A DNA stretch of 64,000 bases from positions 1-64,000 of the forward strand of contig JAGQWR010000030.1 in the NCBI GenBank assembly GCA_020437105.1, written 5' to 3'. Under the pieces are notes generated by a model. That model did not search any database. It saw only the letters and a list, made by a program, of their open reading frames with translations, and was not told the DNA's origin. The translations under genes were made by a program, and so were the position numbers. Origin of the DNA: Saprospiraceae bacterium (GTDB lineage Bacteria > Bacteroidota > Bacteroidia > Chitinophagales > Saprospiraceae). Below are positions 1-7,926 of this stretch, in pieces. Position 1 is the first letter of the stretch. The number at the start of each line of letters is the position of its first letter.

Positions 1-573
1 GTTTGAGATAGCCCGGATTTGTAAAAAGGGAACACCCTCGAGCATACAAACATAAAAGCAAGCGGCTCCTTCCATACTTTCCAGGTCCGGATCATATTTT
101 TCCCGGATTCTCCGGATGCTGGCCTCTGAGCCATGTACTTTTTGTACGCTAATGCCATGTGCCTGGGGCAAAAAGGAGAGGGGCACATCCGGTTGAAGCA
201 ATCGATTTTCGGAATAGGGTAATTCATCTGATTCCAACAGTTGGAGATCAAACAAATCCAAAAAATCCTGCTCGGCTGTTTCCGTTCCCAGATCACCAAA
301 ACGCTCACTGATTACCTGGTAAACGGTGCCCAGTTTCCAATCTGTTCGAAAGCTGCCGGCAATACCAGCCTGAAGCACCAGATCAACCGATTCGGATGCC
401 AGCTTTCTACCCAGGTGATAGGTTGTAGCTACCAGTCCGACACCGGTTACCAATGGAATAAGCTCCAGCGAACCGGAAATAAATCGATCACCCGCCGTTC
501 GAAAATTTTTTCCCAGCCATTCCAGGCTTGGGGTTATTTCAAAAGGCGTTGCCGAAATCAGGAGTATTTTCAT
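1..573 (-). CDS. mqnB: Futalosine hydrolase, 3' end cut by window edge
   Basis: Hydrolyses futalosine to dehypoxanthine futalosine and hypoxanthine in the cytoplasmic futalosine route to menaquinone. Reading the minus strand from the ATG at 573 gives MKILLISATPFEI, then a nucleosidase-like core with GVGLVATTY, VLQAGIAGSF, a SVQKVHGSE segment and the ligand-binding ESMEGAA motif; the frame is open to base 1, where it reads IRAISN. All of this fits the PNP/MTAN-fold MqnB family, usually about 200-230 residues, so 191 are visible and only the tail is missing. The start codon overlaps the TGA of the upstream barrel gene as ATGA, suggesting translational coupling. A related nucleosidase is possible but less likely. 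Confidence 0.85.
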   Translation of the reverse strand, partial: MKILLISATPFEITPSLEWLGKNFRTAGDRFISGSLELIPLVTGVGLVATTYHLGRKLASESVDLVLQAGIAGSFRTDWKLGTVYQVISERFGDLGTETAEQDFLDLFDLQLLESDELPYSENRLLQPDVPLSFLPQAHGISVQKVHGSEASIRRIREKYDPDLESMEGAACFYVCMLEGVPFLQIRAISN

Positions 574-1394
574 TTTGCCGGCGCTTGATATGAAATACTA
601 ATGCCCGGTGAAACTCCTAGTATCAAATGATATTCCTGCACCAGATCAATCGACAATCCGGAAGTACTTTGCCACCCAAGGCCAAGACTGAATGTAGCCG
701 GATTGCTTTGCACCCCTGCTACGATGCGCACCTGTTCTACCGGTAAATATTCTAAGCCGACGCGCCCTCTAAGTTGATAGGCCAATGTTTTTTCAAGCTC
801 GGCAGCCAGAGTAGCCTGTTTTCCCAATCGGTGGGCAGCTCCTAATCGAAGTGTGGTAGGCAGGTATTCACCCGGTAATTTTTCCTGCAGTGCCGGATTG
901 TATAAACTCATGCCAAGCTGCCAGTCTGCATTTAATTTATAAATCATGCCAAGGTCAAAAGTGACCAAACCACCCGAACCGGTTTCCGGCACTCGGGTAT
1001 TCAGATATATAAATCGGCCTCCAAGGGAGAATTTTTCGGTAAGTTTCCGGGCATAGGCGAGTCCCAGACTTGTTTCATTGTAGGCTTCAAACCCATAATA
1101 TTGAACCTGTAGTCCAAAATTTCCGGCCCTGGTTGGTAAAACATATTGCAAATTGCCGGTGCGCACTTCCGGAAGCCAGAAATACTGCGTGCCAGATAAG
1201 GCAATTGCCCATCGATCCACGCCGGTGAGCGCAGCAGGCTGTAGTGCAGAAGCTGCTAATCCGTCTAAAGGCGCACTAACAGAACCCATACCCAGGTTTC
1301 GATTGTGTTGAAAGGGCGTAATTCCCTGAGCTGACAGCTGTTTAGAACCAATAAGTCCCAGCAAAAGCAGTAGTACTAAAAACAGATTTCTCAT
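570..1394 (-). CDS. PorV/PorQ-like outer-membrane beta-barrel protein
   Basis: 274 residues beginning with a signal peptide (MRNLFLVLLLLLGLIGSKQLSA). The mature part has many alternating hydrophobic strands with Gly/Tyr turns (for example NFGLQVQYYGFEAYNETSLGLAYARKL split over two strands) and an N-terminal NRNLGMGSVSAPLDGLAASALQPAAL segment typical of the PorV/PorQ/FadL-like barrels of Bacteroidota, which place a Gly-Met-Gly-rich plug before the barrel. PorV and PorQ act with the type IX secretion system; whether this protein does is not shown by the sequence. It is followed by futalosine hydrolase through a 4-base overlap. Assignment to the general barrel class is firm, to a subfamily tentative. 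Confidence 0.65.
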   Translation of the reverse strand: MRNLFLVLLLLLGLIGSKQLSAQGITPFQHNRNLGMGSVSAPLDGLAASALQPAALTGVDRWAIALSGTQYFWLPEVRTGNLQYVLPTRAGNFGLQVQYYGFEAYNETSLGLAYARKLTEKFSLGGRFIYLNTRVPETGSGGLVTFDLGMIYKLNADWQLGMSLYNPALQEKLPGEYLPTTLRLGAAHRLGKQATLAAELEKTLAYQLRGRVGLEYLPVEQVRIVAGVQSNPATFSLGLGWQSTSGLSIDLVQEYHLILGVSPGISISYQAPAK

Positions 1395-1579
1395 TGGGGA
1401 AAGTTACAAATATGCCAGGCGATTTTCGAAATTAAAATCGATTTTGAATGAGGACCTTTGTTTTATGGTCAGCGCTGCTTATTCCGGATTACGGGTGTAA
1501 TACCGTTTTGAGTTACTCAAATAGGTTTTTATAGGGAGTATCATTTGTTCCGTTTTTTCGGGATAATACATATAAAATG

Positions 1580-1595
1580 GTCCGGTTAACCGGAC
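1580..1595 (-). terminator. Hairpin after the nicotinamidase-like gene
   Basis: Perfect stem GTCCGG/CCGGAC with a TTAA loop directly beyond the stop codon at 1601-1603. On the minus strand it is followed by a T-rich stretch (CATTTTATA). It likely ends the three-gene minus-strand unit that begins at 4042. Confidence 0.6.
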
Positions 1596-1600
1596 TTTTT

Positions 1601-2227
1601 TTACTGTCCTCCAGATAAGTATGCGCTGGATTCCAATAAAACACCAGCTGCCTCCATCCTTGCAAAAGCATCCGTATCGGCTTTTTCCTGAAAACCGGCA
1701 GCGTAGCAGGCATCGTGTATAACCACCACTTCCAATCCTAGCTCCCTGGCACAAAGGGCCGTTTCCAGAATGTCAAATTCTGTACACATACCAAACAAAT
1801 AAATTCTTTTAATATCCTGTTTGGCCAGGAATTCGGAAAGTAATAAGTCGCCTGTTTTGGCTTTCGCCGAAAGGCAGGAAAACGTATCCCGCAAAGGATC
1901 CATGCCCTTAATGAATTCCATTTGCCACAAGTCTTTTTCGATTTTAGGGTGTAATTCTGCCCCAAAACTTTCGGCAACGGAATGGATTAACCATAACTGA
2001 AGAGGCCCTTCCGGGCGTTCCAGCACCTGACCGGGATAACGCCACAGATGATTGCCGGCAAAACTGACATGATCGGCGGGATGCCAGTCATATACCAATA
2101 CCGACTGCTCAAATCGCCGTGCCAGCTGGTTTGCGACCTGGATTAAATCCTGATTTCCTTTGAAATCAAGCGCACCACCGGGAAAGAAGTCCAGTTGTAA
2201 GTTTACTCCTAATAAAATATCCTGCAT
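1601..2227 (-). CDS. Nicotinamidase/isochorismatase-fold protein, probably catalytically dead
   Basis: 208 residues with the nicotinamidase (PncA) fold: N-terminal GVNLQLDFFPGGAL, metal-site DWHPADH (D47, H49) and a further His at 82, KG at 107, and a C-terminal GMCTEFDILETAL helix. In active family members the first motif is VDxQxDF and the last is G-x-A-T-D-x-C. Here the catalytic Asp is Asn9 and the nucleophilic Cys is Asp152, while the Lys and metal-ligand candidates remain. It should therefore not hydrolyse nicotinamide by the known mechanism; binding, sensing or a different reaction is possible. Cys148 lies four residues before the expected position. The start overlaps the WG-repeat gene stop as TAATG. 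The fold is secure; the function is unknown. Confidence 0.75.
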   Translation of the reverse strand: MQDILLGVNLQLDFFPGGALDFKGNQDLIQVANQLARRFEQSVLVYDWHPADHVSFAGNHLWRYPGQVLERPEGPLQLWLIHSVAESFGAELHPKIEKDLWQMEFIKGMDPLRDTFSCLSAKAKTGDLLLSEFLAKQDIKRIYLFGMCTEFDILETALCARELGLEVVVIHDACYAAGFQEKADTDAFARMEAAGVLLESSAYLSGGQ

Positions 2228-3381
2228 TAATAGTTCAGTTGTACTCGGGCCAGGCCCTCCGAAAAATCCCGGGCATCCAGAAAGGACGGCGTGATCAGCG
2301 GATCACCATGGTGGTCAATGAATCCCATCCCTTCAAAGAAAATAACACGTGCCATTCCTTCTGCAAAAGGCCAGGCTAATCCAAACTGCGGACGGGTTAC
2401 TTCCTGTCCGAGGGTATCTATATAACCCCATAATTCATCTCGTTGATACGGCGCTAATCCTTCTTTAAATGATTGGAGTTGTTGATAATTCATTAAAGAT
2501 ATTTCTATCCCTTTGGTATCAATATAGCCGTATTTATTTGCTTTTTCGACCACAAACAGCCCGGCTCCGGCATACCACATCTGGTTGTAAATCGGTGGCG
2601 ATACCCATACGCCGGATTTGTTTATCAGACCCCAGCCCTTGTTGTTTCTGGCAGGTGCCACTCCTCGTATAAAATCCCCACAACCGGCAAATGTAGTCGG
2701 AATTTGTACCTGCCCGTCCGCATTTAAATATCCGAACAAACCTTTTGATTTAAATCGGGCCAAGCCCTCAGAGTAAGGTTCTACTTTGTCGTAAAGCGGA
2801 TCCAGAATAGGAACTCCATGTCGGTCAATGAGTCCATATTTACCGTTTTCGCGGATTTTGGCCATACCCGATTTAAAGCCGGAAATATATTGGTAGGAGA
2901 TGGGAATAATGAGTTGCCCGTCCCTGTCAATACACCCATATACGCCTTGCATTTTTACAATTGCCCGGTCTTCCTGGAAGTTTTCGGCTTCATCATAAAC
3001 CATAGGGATGACCACCGCTCCGGCTGCATCTATAAATCCGGATTTCCCGGCTTCATTGATCACACGTGCTCGTCCGCCGGAAAAATCAAAGGCCCCTCTA
3101 AACTCCACCGGTATAACTGTTTTGCCCTGTGTATTGATATAGCCCCATTTGCCACCCTGGCGCACTACGGCCAATCCTTCCTGAAAATTTCGGCAATCAT
3201 CAAATTTTGCCCGAATCACCAGATTGCCCGAAGTATTGATATATCCCCAGGGAATAAGCGCCTCTTCGTAATCCGTTTCCACAGGTGGAAGGGGGGCGTT
3301 TGCCGCTTCTTCAACTGGCGTTTCCTCCCGACAGGCGCTGATAAAAGATAAAAAAACCAGTGAAACTAGGAGCTTTTGCAT
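2227..3381 (-). CDS. WG-repeat lipoprotein
   Basis: 384 residues. The N-terminus is a lipoprotein signal with lipobox ISAC (Cys17), so the protein is probably anchored in the outer membrane or periplasm. The rest is about ten WG/KWG beta repeats of roughly 30-35 residues, each with a core such as WGYINTSG, WGYINTQG, SGFIDAAG, YGLIDRHG, WGLINKSG or WGYIDTLG followed by a PxFxxxxxFxEGLAxV segment. Such repeats form open beta folds with a presumed binding role; no enzymatic motif is present. It lies between two proteins that resemble NAD-salvage enzymes and overlaps the nicotinamidase-like gene by one base, so the three are probably co-expressed. Confidence 0.85.
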   Translation of the reverse strand: MQKLLVSLVFLSFISACREETPVEEAANAPLPPVETDYEEALIPWGYINTSGNLVIRAKFDDCRNFQEGLAVVRQGGKWGYINTQGKTVIPVEFRGAFDFSGGRARVINEAGKSGFIDAAGAVVIPMVYDEAENFQEDRAIVKMQGVYGCIDRDGQLIIPISYQYISGFKSGMAKIRENGKYGLIDRHGVPILDPLYDKVEPYSEGLARFKSKGLFGYLNADGQVQIPTTFAGCGDFIRGVAPARNNKGWGLINKSGVWVSPPIYNQMWYAGAGLFVVEKANKYGYIDTKGIEISLMNYQQLQSFKEGLAPYQRDELWGYIDTLGQEVTRPQFGLAWPFAEGMARVIFFEGMGFIDHHGDPLITPSFLDARDFSEGLARVQLNY

Positions 3382-3448
3382 GCTTACCTTCTGATTTTCA
3401 GTGATTTACAAACAGGTGAATCGAAGTAATGATTTACAAACCAAAATA

Positions 3449-4042
3449 CTACAAATTCTGGTGCCATTCCCATCTTTCAATACCTAAAAAAGGAAAGCTT
3501 GCTTTCAGTTTGTCAGAAACCGGCACAAAAACCGGCGTTCCCGGACTGCTTATATCCGGCGTGGAGCGAATTATTTTCATATCCGGATCCAGTAAAAAAT
3601 GCAGGGCAGACCGATGTTGGTAATCGAGTAGCCAGTGGAACTGAATTTGGACCAGTGGGTCTTCAGAAACGCAATTGGATGTCGCCCATTGAATCAGGTG
3701 CTCTGCAAGCAGACAGTTTGCTATTTCAGAAGCGTACATCCGAAGGAGGATACTTCCAGAGGGATAATTTCCGGCTGCAGCCAAAATTTGTATCTCCTGA
3801 TCAAGTCGAAAGCGTTGGAGGTAATTTAAAAATCCTTCCGGATAGCCAAATTGATTGGCTAATTGACGAATTTCTTCGACTGAGAAGGAAATATCCCTTT
3901 GATCGAGCAACAAAGGCTTGGCAAGATATTGGAACCGGAAATCCGTACCTGCCTCTACCTGCAAATAGACAAAATACCTGGGGGAGGAATTTTGTGATTC
4001 CCAGAGTGTATAAGCCTTCTGTATTTGATGGGTGGATATCAA
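3449..4042 (-). CDS. Hypothetical protein resembling the N-terminal part of nicotinate phosphoribosyltransferase
   Basis: 197 residues, no signal peptide, no membrane segment. I do not recognise it with certainty. Residues about 50-120 (SVEEIRQLANQFGYP, then FLNYLQRFRLDQEIQI, then a strand and a SEIANCLLAEHLIQWA helix) follow by eye the order seen in the N-terminal domain of PncB-type nicotinate phosphoribosyltransferase. The N-terminal DxDxYKxxM signature is absent, and at 197 residues against about 400 the phosphoribosyltransferase barrel is missing too. The neighbour two genes downstream is a nicotinamidase homologue, which makes the resemblance more interesting. The large plus-strand frame across the same bases is taken as a shadow. 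Confidence 0.55.
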   Translation of the reverse strand: MISTHQIQKAYTLWESQNSSPRYFVYLQVEAGTDFRFQYLAKPLLLDQRDISFSVEEIRQLANQFGYPEGFLNYLQRFRLDQEIQILAAAGNYPSGSILLRMYASEIANCLLAEHLIQWATSNCVSEDPLVQIQFHWLLDYQHRSALHFLLDPDMKIIRSTPDISSPGTPVFVPVSDKLKASFPFLGIERWEWHQNL

Positions 4043-4055
4043 TTTACCTGAAATG

Positions 4056-4088
4056 AAAACGGGAGCCCTGATATAGAGCTCCCGTTTT
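4056..4088 (-). terminator. Terminator after the T9SS cargo gene
   Basis: Stem AAAACGGGAGC / GCTCCCGTTTT with an 11-base loop lies just downstream of the stop at 4108. The A-run on the plus strand gives a U-tract for minus-strand transcripts. Confidence 0.8.
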
Positions 4089-4107
4089 GCAGTTTAAGAT
4101 TTTCGTA

Positions 4108-4935
4108 TTATCTGTTAATGACCATTTTGCGCGTCACTACGCCATTCTCGTTCCGGAAGCTATACAGGTAAATACCATTAGATAGCTGACTTCCGTCGAA
4201 TTCAATGCGATTAGCACCGGGTTCTACCCGTACTTTTTCTGTATGAATCCGCTCGCCAACCAAATTGCTTACCTCAAATTGATAATCAGCTGCTTCGCGG
4301 GCAACCACTTCAATAGTGGTCCGCTCGCTGAAAGGATTCGGGATATTCCGGATTTGGTCGATCGGCAATGCTGTCTCAGCTATGTCGCTCACATATACGG
4401 AACAATTCGGATAGTTTTCCTCGTGTACATAGAGTGAATAGGTGCCCGGATACAATTGTGCATTCGGAAAAGCCAAATCAAAACCAAGCGGGAAGAAAAG
4501 TCCGTAAACCTTTGCGTTGATCACCAGCTCATTGTCACCAAGGTCGGCCATATTGGTCGGTTTGCCATAAAGTACCACACAACCGATTGTGTTTGCATAA
4601 AACACACAGTTTGGCGGATTACAGGCATAATCAATCCCTTCTGGTAAACCACTTACAGCTCCTTCGGTAGCTAATACAAGCGAGTCAAGGGGGATCATCG
4701 TTCCACCCAGGTTCAGAGTGTCATTTACCACAGCCGTAAAGATGAATTGGTAATCCTTGTTTAAGCAGGCAGAATCTGGAATTCCACCGTCCGGACTTTC
4801 CGCGGCATCATAGGGTAAAGGGTAAACTCCGGCCAGAGAATCCTGGTATGAAGCATCGGCTTCACAACTGTCAAATTGAGCGAATGCAGCTACACTAAAC
4901 AGTAGTCCGCTAAAAAGAAGTACAAGTTTTTTCAT
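4108..4935 (-). CDS. Secreted protein with T9SS type A sorting domain
   Basis: 275 residues from the ATG at 4935, chosen because it gives a clean signal peptide (MKKLVLLFSGLLFSVAAFA, cut before Gln); an ATG at 4941 and a TTG at 4947 lie just upstream. The middle has many Cys (FDSCEADASY, SACLNKDYQF, YACNPPNCVFYANTIGC, NYPNCSVYV) and beta-rich sequence with no enzyme motif. The last 75 residues (IRNIPNPFSERTTIEV, then NLVGERIHTEKV, SNGIYLYSF, and a final KMVINR) are a canonical T9SS C-terminal sorting domain, so the protein is exported across the outer membrane and either released or surface-attached. The passenger function is unknown. Confidence 0.85.
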   Translation of the reverse strand: MKKLVLLFSGLLFSVAAFAQFDSCEADASYQDSLAGVYPLPYDAAESPDGGIPDSACLNKDYQFIFTAVVNDTLNLGGTMIPLDSLVLATEGAVSGLPEGIDYACNPPNCVFYANTIGCVVLYGKPTNMADLGDNELVINAKVYGLFFPLGFDLAFPNAQLYPGTYSLYVHEENYPNCSVYVSDIAETALPIDQIRNIPNPFSERTTIEVVAREAADYQFEVSNLVGERIHTEKVRVEPGANRIEFDGSQLSNGIYLYSFRNENGVVTRKMVINR

Positions 4936-5183
4936 AATCATTTGCAATTTTGGACCAATTTAATGCAAGATAGGAAGTTTTTATCCGCATTTTTAACTCA
5001 GCATCCTTATTTTGAGGAGATTGTAAGTTAGCAAACGTATCAGATGTTAAAACTGAAATCATTTGAGTAAATTTTGTGTAATTCACTATTTGATATACTC
5101 TTCCAAAAATGATTTGCTTGAAAATCAAAAAGGAGCGACTATATTAAAGCCTTAATTTCCTAAGCGCCAAATAAGAACTACAT

Positions 5184-7511
5184 ATGAAATTTTTCCCTTT
5201 TACCCTTGTTTTCCTATTGTTTACCTGTTTTAGTTTTGGACAGAAAGCAGTCTTATATGGTACCATTACGGATGGGGAGACCTCTGAAGCTTTGTTTACG
5301 GCTAGTGTTCGTGTTGGCGCTGTCGGTGTAGTTGCTGATCTCGATGGTCGCTATCGACTCGAACTGGATCCAGGTACCTACGCCGTAGAATTTACCTATA
5401 TCGGCTATACCAAATACAAACCGACCGTTACCCTGACCGCGGGCCAGGAGCTGGAACTTAATGTAACGCTCTCGGAAGCAGCAACTCTGCTGAGCACAGC
5501 CACGGTAACCAGTGGGAAGTACGAAAAACCACTTGGGGAGGTAACGGTTTCACTGGAAGTGCTCAAACCCGGCTTGATCGAAAGAAGTAATACCGTTACT
5601 GTTGATCAGGTTCTGGAAAAAGTGCCGGGTGTCAATATCATTGGCGGACAGGCAAATATTCGGGGAGGCTCCGGATTCTCTTATGGAGCGGGTAGCCGGG
5701 TACTGTTATTGATTGATGACATTCCGATTCTCCAGGCCGATGCCGGATTTCCGCAATGGGATGATGTGCCGATTGAAAGTATTGGTCAGATTGAGGTGCT
5801 AAAAGGGGCTGCCTCTGCTCTTTACGGATCGTCTGCGCTTAATGGGATTATTAATGTGCGTACCGCTTACGCGAAATCGGAACCAGAAGGCAAAGTTGCA
5901 TTGTTCCATACCAACTATTTTTCTCCTTCCGATCCGGACAAAAAGTGGTGGGGAGATCGAAAACCTTATGAATCAGGTTTGTCCTTTTCCTATAAACAGA
6001 AAATTAAAAAACTGGATCTGGTAATTGGTGCTTTTGCTATAAACCGCAGAAGCTTTAACCAGGCAACCGGAGCAAGTTATCAGCGGCTTAATTTAAATAC
6101 CCGTTATCGGTTTACAGACAAGTTTAGTGTCGGGTTAAATGGCAATATCAATGTGGGTAGTTCGTCTTCCTTTTTTTATTGGGCGAATGCCGAATCTGGT
6201 GCCCACCAGGGCAATGCCATGAGTTTATCCAACTCGCGTCGCTTTCGTTATAACCTGGATCCATTTGCTACTTATTTTGACAATGCCGGCAATCGGCATA
6301 AACTCATGGGGCGCTTTTACAATGTGGAAAACCAGTCGTTGAGCTCTGAGTCAGATCAGTCTAACTCCTCTGATTTTTATTATTCTGAATACCAGTTTCA
6401 GCGAAATATGACTGGAGTCGAATTGGTATTCACTGCCGGTTTAGTCGCTTCCGGCACCAATGTGATTGCACCGCTTTATGGTGATGTAAATTTCCTTTCC
6501 AGGAATTATGCTGCGTATGCCCAGTTGGATAAAAAATTCTTCAATCGCTTGAATCTTTCGGCCGGATTCCGCTATGAGCAAAATCGGATTATCAATCCCG
6601 GTTATGCTATTCTGGGTGGAAACATGGGGCAGGACACTTTGGCCGCGGTCAATCCATCCGATGAAAATGAAGCCAAACCGGTGTTTCGCTTAGGTGCTAG
6701 TTTTCAGGTGACAGAATATACTTTTCTCCGGGCTTCCTGGGGTCAGGGGTACCGCTACCCAACAGTAGCTGAGCGCTATATCTACACTGATATTGGAGCC
6801 GTAAATATTATTCCAAATGAGCTGTTGCAATCAGAAACCGGCTGGTCTGCCGAATTAGGCATTAAGCAGGGTTTCCGGATAGGAGAGTTTAACGGTTTCC
6901 TGGATATCGCCGCCTTCTGGACGGAGTATCAGGACATGATGGAATTTAACTTTACCGGATTTGAAGGATTCCAGTCGCAGAATGTGGGCGGAACAATCAT
7001 AAAAGGGGGAGAGTTTACGATTGCCGGCGAGGGAAAACTTTTTGGTTTGCCTACCTCCGTATTAGGTGGCTACACCTACATCGATCCAAAATTCAAACAA
7101 TTTGATAACACCTTACCCGGCTTTGGAGAAACTCCTACAGAGGGGCAGATAAATGCTGCCAACTCCTCAGAGGATTTTAATGTCCTGAAATATCGGAACC
7201 GCCATACCTATAAATTTGACATTGAAACCCGTGTAAAATCCTTCTCTATTGGATTGGCTATGCTAGGTGCAAGTACGATGGAGGCAGTAGATCTCATTTT
7301 TGAAGGCCTTGTCGTTCCGGGGTTGGGTAAATATCGCGACGAGCACAATAAGGGCTACCGGGTGTTTAATGCCCGTATTGGGTATAATTTTAATGAGAAA
7401 CGCAGACTTTCGCTCTTGCTCAACAACCTGACTAATGAGGAGTATGCTGTGCGGCCTGGTCTGCTCGAAGCCCCTCGCAACCTGAGTGTGCGCCTGGATT
7501 TTGGGTTTTAG
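5184..7511 (+). CDS. TonB-dependent receptor with carboxypeptidase-like N-terminal domain
   Basis: 775 residues. Order: signal peptide (1-19), a carboxypeptidase-regulatory-like beta sandwich (about 20-100, GTITDGETSEALFTASVRVG ending in VTLSEAATL), a TonB plug (about 110-230, with VDQVLEKVPGVNI, IRGGSGFSYGAGSRV and IEVLKGAASALYGSSALNGII), and a large beta barrel ending in Phe (RLDFGF). It is an outer-membrane, TonB-powered importer. There is no SusD partner next to it, so a glycan-utilisation role is not indicated; the substrate (siderophore, cobalamin, metal, peptide) cannot be told. It is flanked by a divergent T9SS cargo gene and by repeat DNA downstream. Confidence 0.93.
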   Translation: MKFFPFTLVFLLFTCFSFGQKAVLYGTITDGETSEALFTASVRVGAVGVVADLDGRYRLELDPGTYAVEFTYIGYTKYKPTVTLTAGQELELNVTLSEAATLLSTATVTSGKYEKPLGEVTVSLEVLKPGLIERSNTVTVDQVLEKVPGVNIIGGQANIRGGSGFSYGAGSRVLLLIDDIPILQADAGFPQWDDVPIESIGQIEVLKGAASALYGSSALNGIINVRTAYAKSEPEGKVALFHTNYFSPSDPDKKWWGDRKPYESGLSFSYKQKIKKLDLVIGAFAINRRSFNQATGASYQRLNLNTRYRFTDKFSVGLNGNINVGSSSSFFYWANAESGAHQGNAMSLSNSRRFRYNLDPFATYFDNAGNRHKLMGRFYNVENQSLSSESDQSNSSDFYYSEYQFQRNMTGVELVFTAGLVASGTNVIAPLYGDVNFLSRNYAAYAQLDKKFFNRLNLSAGFRYEQNRIINPGYAILGGNMGQDTLAAVNPSDENEAKPVFRLGASFQVTEYTFLRASWGQGYRYPTVAERYIYTDIGAVNIIPNELLQSETGWSAELGIKQGFRIGEFNGFLDIAAFWTEYQDMMEFNFTGFEGFQSQNVGGTIIKGGEFTIAGEGKLFGLPTSVLGGYTYIDPKFKQFDNTLPGFGETPTEGQINAANSSEDFNVLKYRNRHTYKFDIETRVKSFSIGLAMLGASTMEAVDLIFEGLVVPGLGKYRDEHNKGYRVFNARIGYNFNEKRRLSLLLNNLTNEEYAVRPGLLEAPRNLSVRLDFGF

Positions 7512-7512
7512 T

Positions 7513-7549
7513 GTTCGCTTCGCGAAGGTTTGAAACGTTTAAATCGTGA
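7513..7549 (+). repeat. Dispersed element, TTCGCTTCGCGAAGG type
   Basis: Starts two bases after the receptor stop codon: TTCGCTTCGCGAAGG followed by a TTTGAAACGTTTAAATCGT tail. Close relatives lie at about 38371-38420, 38593-38640 and, inverted, 60070-60110. The first part is a small palindrome. All copies are intergenic. Confidence 0.7.
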
Positions 7550-7554
7550 AGTTT

Positions 7555-7590
7555 CATTCAAAATTAAAAATTAAGACTTAAGAATTCTTT
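7555..7590 (+). repeat. AT-rich dispersed element ending TTAAGACTTAAGAATTC
   Basis: A run of AATTAAAAATT followed by TTAAGACTTAAGAATTC. Similar strings occur at about 42944-42973, 62078-62112 and, more diverged, 62187-62220, always between genes and always next to other repeat families. Confidence 0.7.
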
Positions 7591-7858
7591 AGGTCTATTC
7601 GGCTTCGCCGATGGGTCTATTGCCTTCGGTTTTGGACTATAGTTCGCTTCGAGGTGGACTTGTCGATCCTCGACCTTCGACAGGACGCAGCCCTCTCAAT
7701 AGACTAAATTTCCGATCAGGAAATCAATAGATCCAACGGTCTGAAAGACCGAATAGACCAAAAGGCTAAAAGCCTGAATAGACTCCTAGACCGGGCGCAG
7801 CCCCTAGACCGCGAAGCCGAAAGGCAAGCTAGACCAGGCCAAAGGCCCTAGACCAAAA
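7591..7858. repeat. Mini-hairpin array with GTCTATT/AATAGACC separators
   Basis: This is the bulk of the 415-base gap after the TonB receptor. Short stems (CGGCTTCGCCG; TTTCC-gatca-GGAAA; GGTCT-gaa-AGACC; AGGCT-aaa-AGCCT; GGGC-gca-GCCC; GGCC-aaa-GGCC) are separated by GTCTATT in the left part (7593-7599, 7615-7621) and by the reverse complement AATAGACC or CTAGACC in the right part. The arms can thus pair with each other, giving a multi-branched fold. No open frame worth calling lies here. See the finding on this family. Confidence 0.75.
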
Positions 7859-7926
7859 CTTAATACCCTAATCCAGTGACCATTTTTAGGTATAAAGTTG
7901 TAACTTTAGGCTCAAACCGAAAAAGC

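Noticed and set aside
3499-4056. A 185-codon plus-strand open frame opposite the hypothetical gene
   Set aside because: It lies antisense to a frame with better composition and operon context; its protein has no recognisable blocks.
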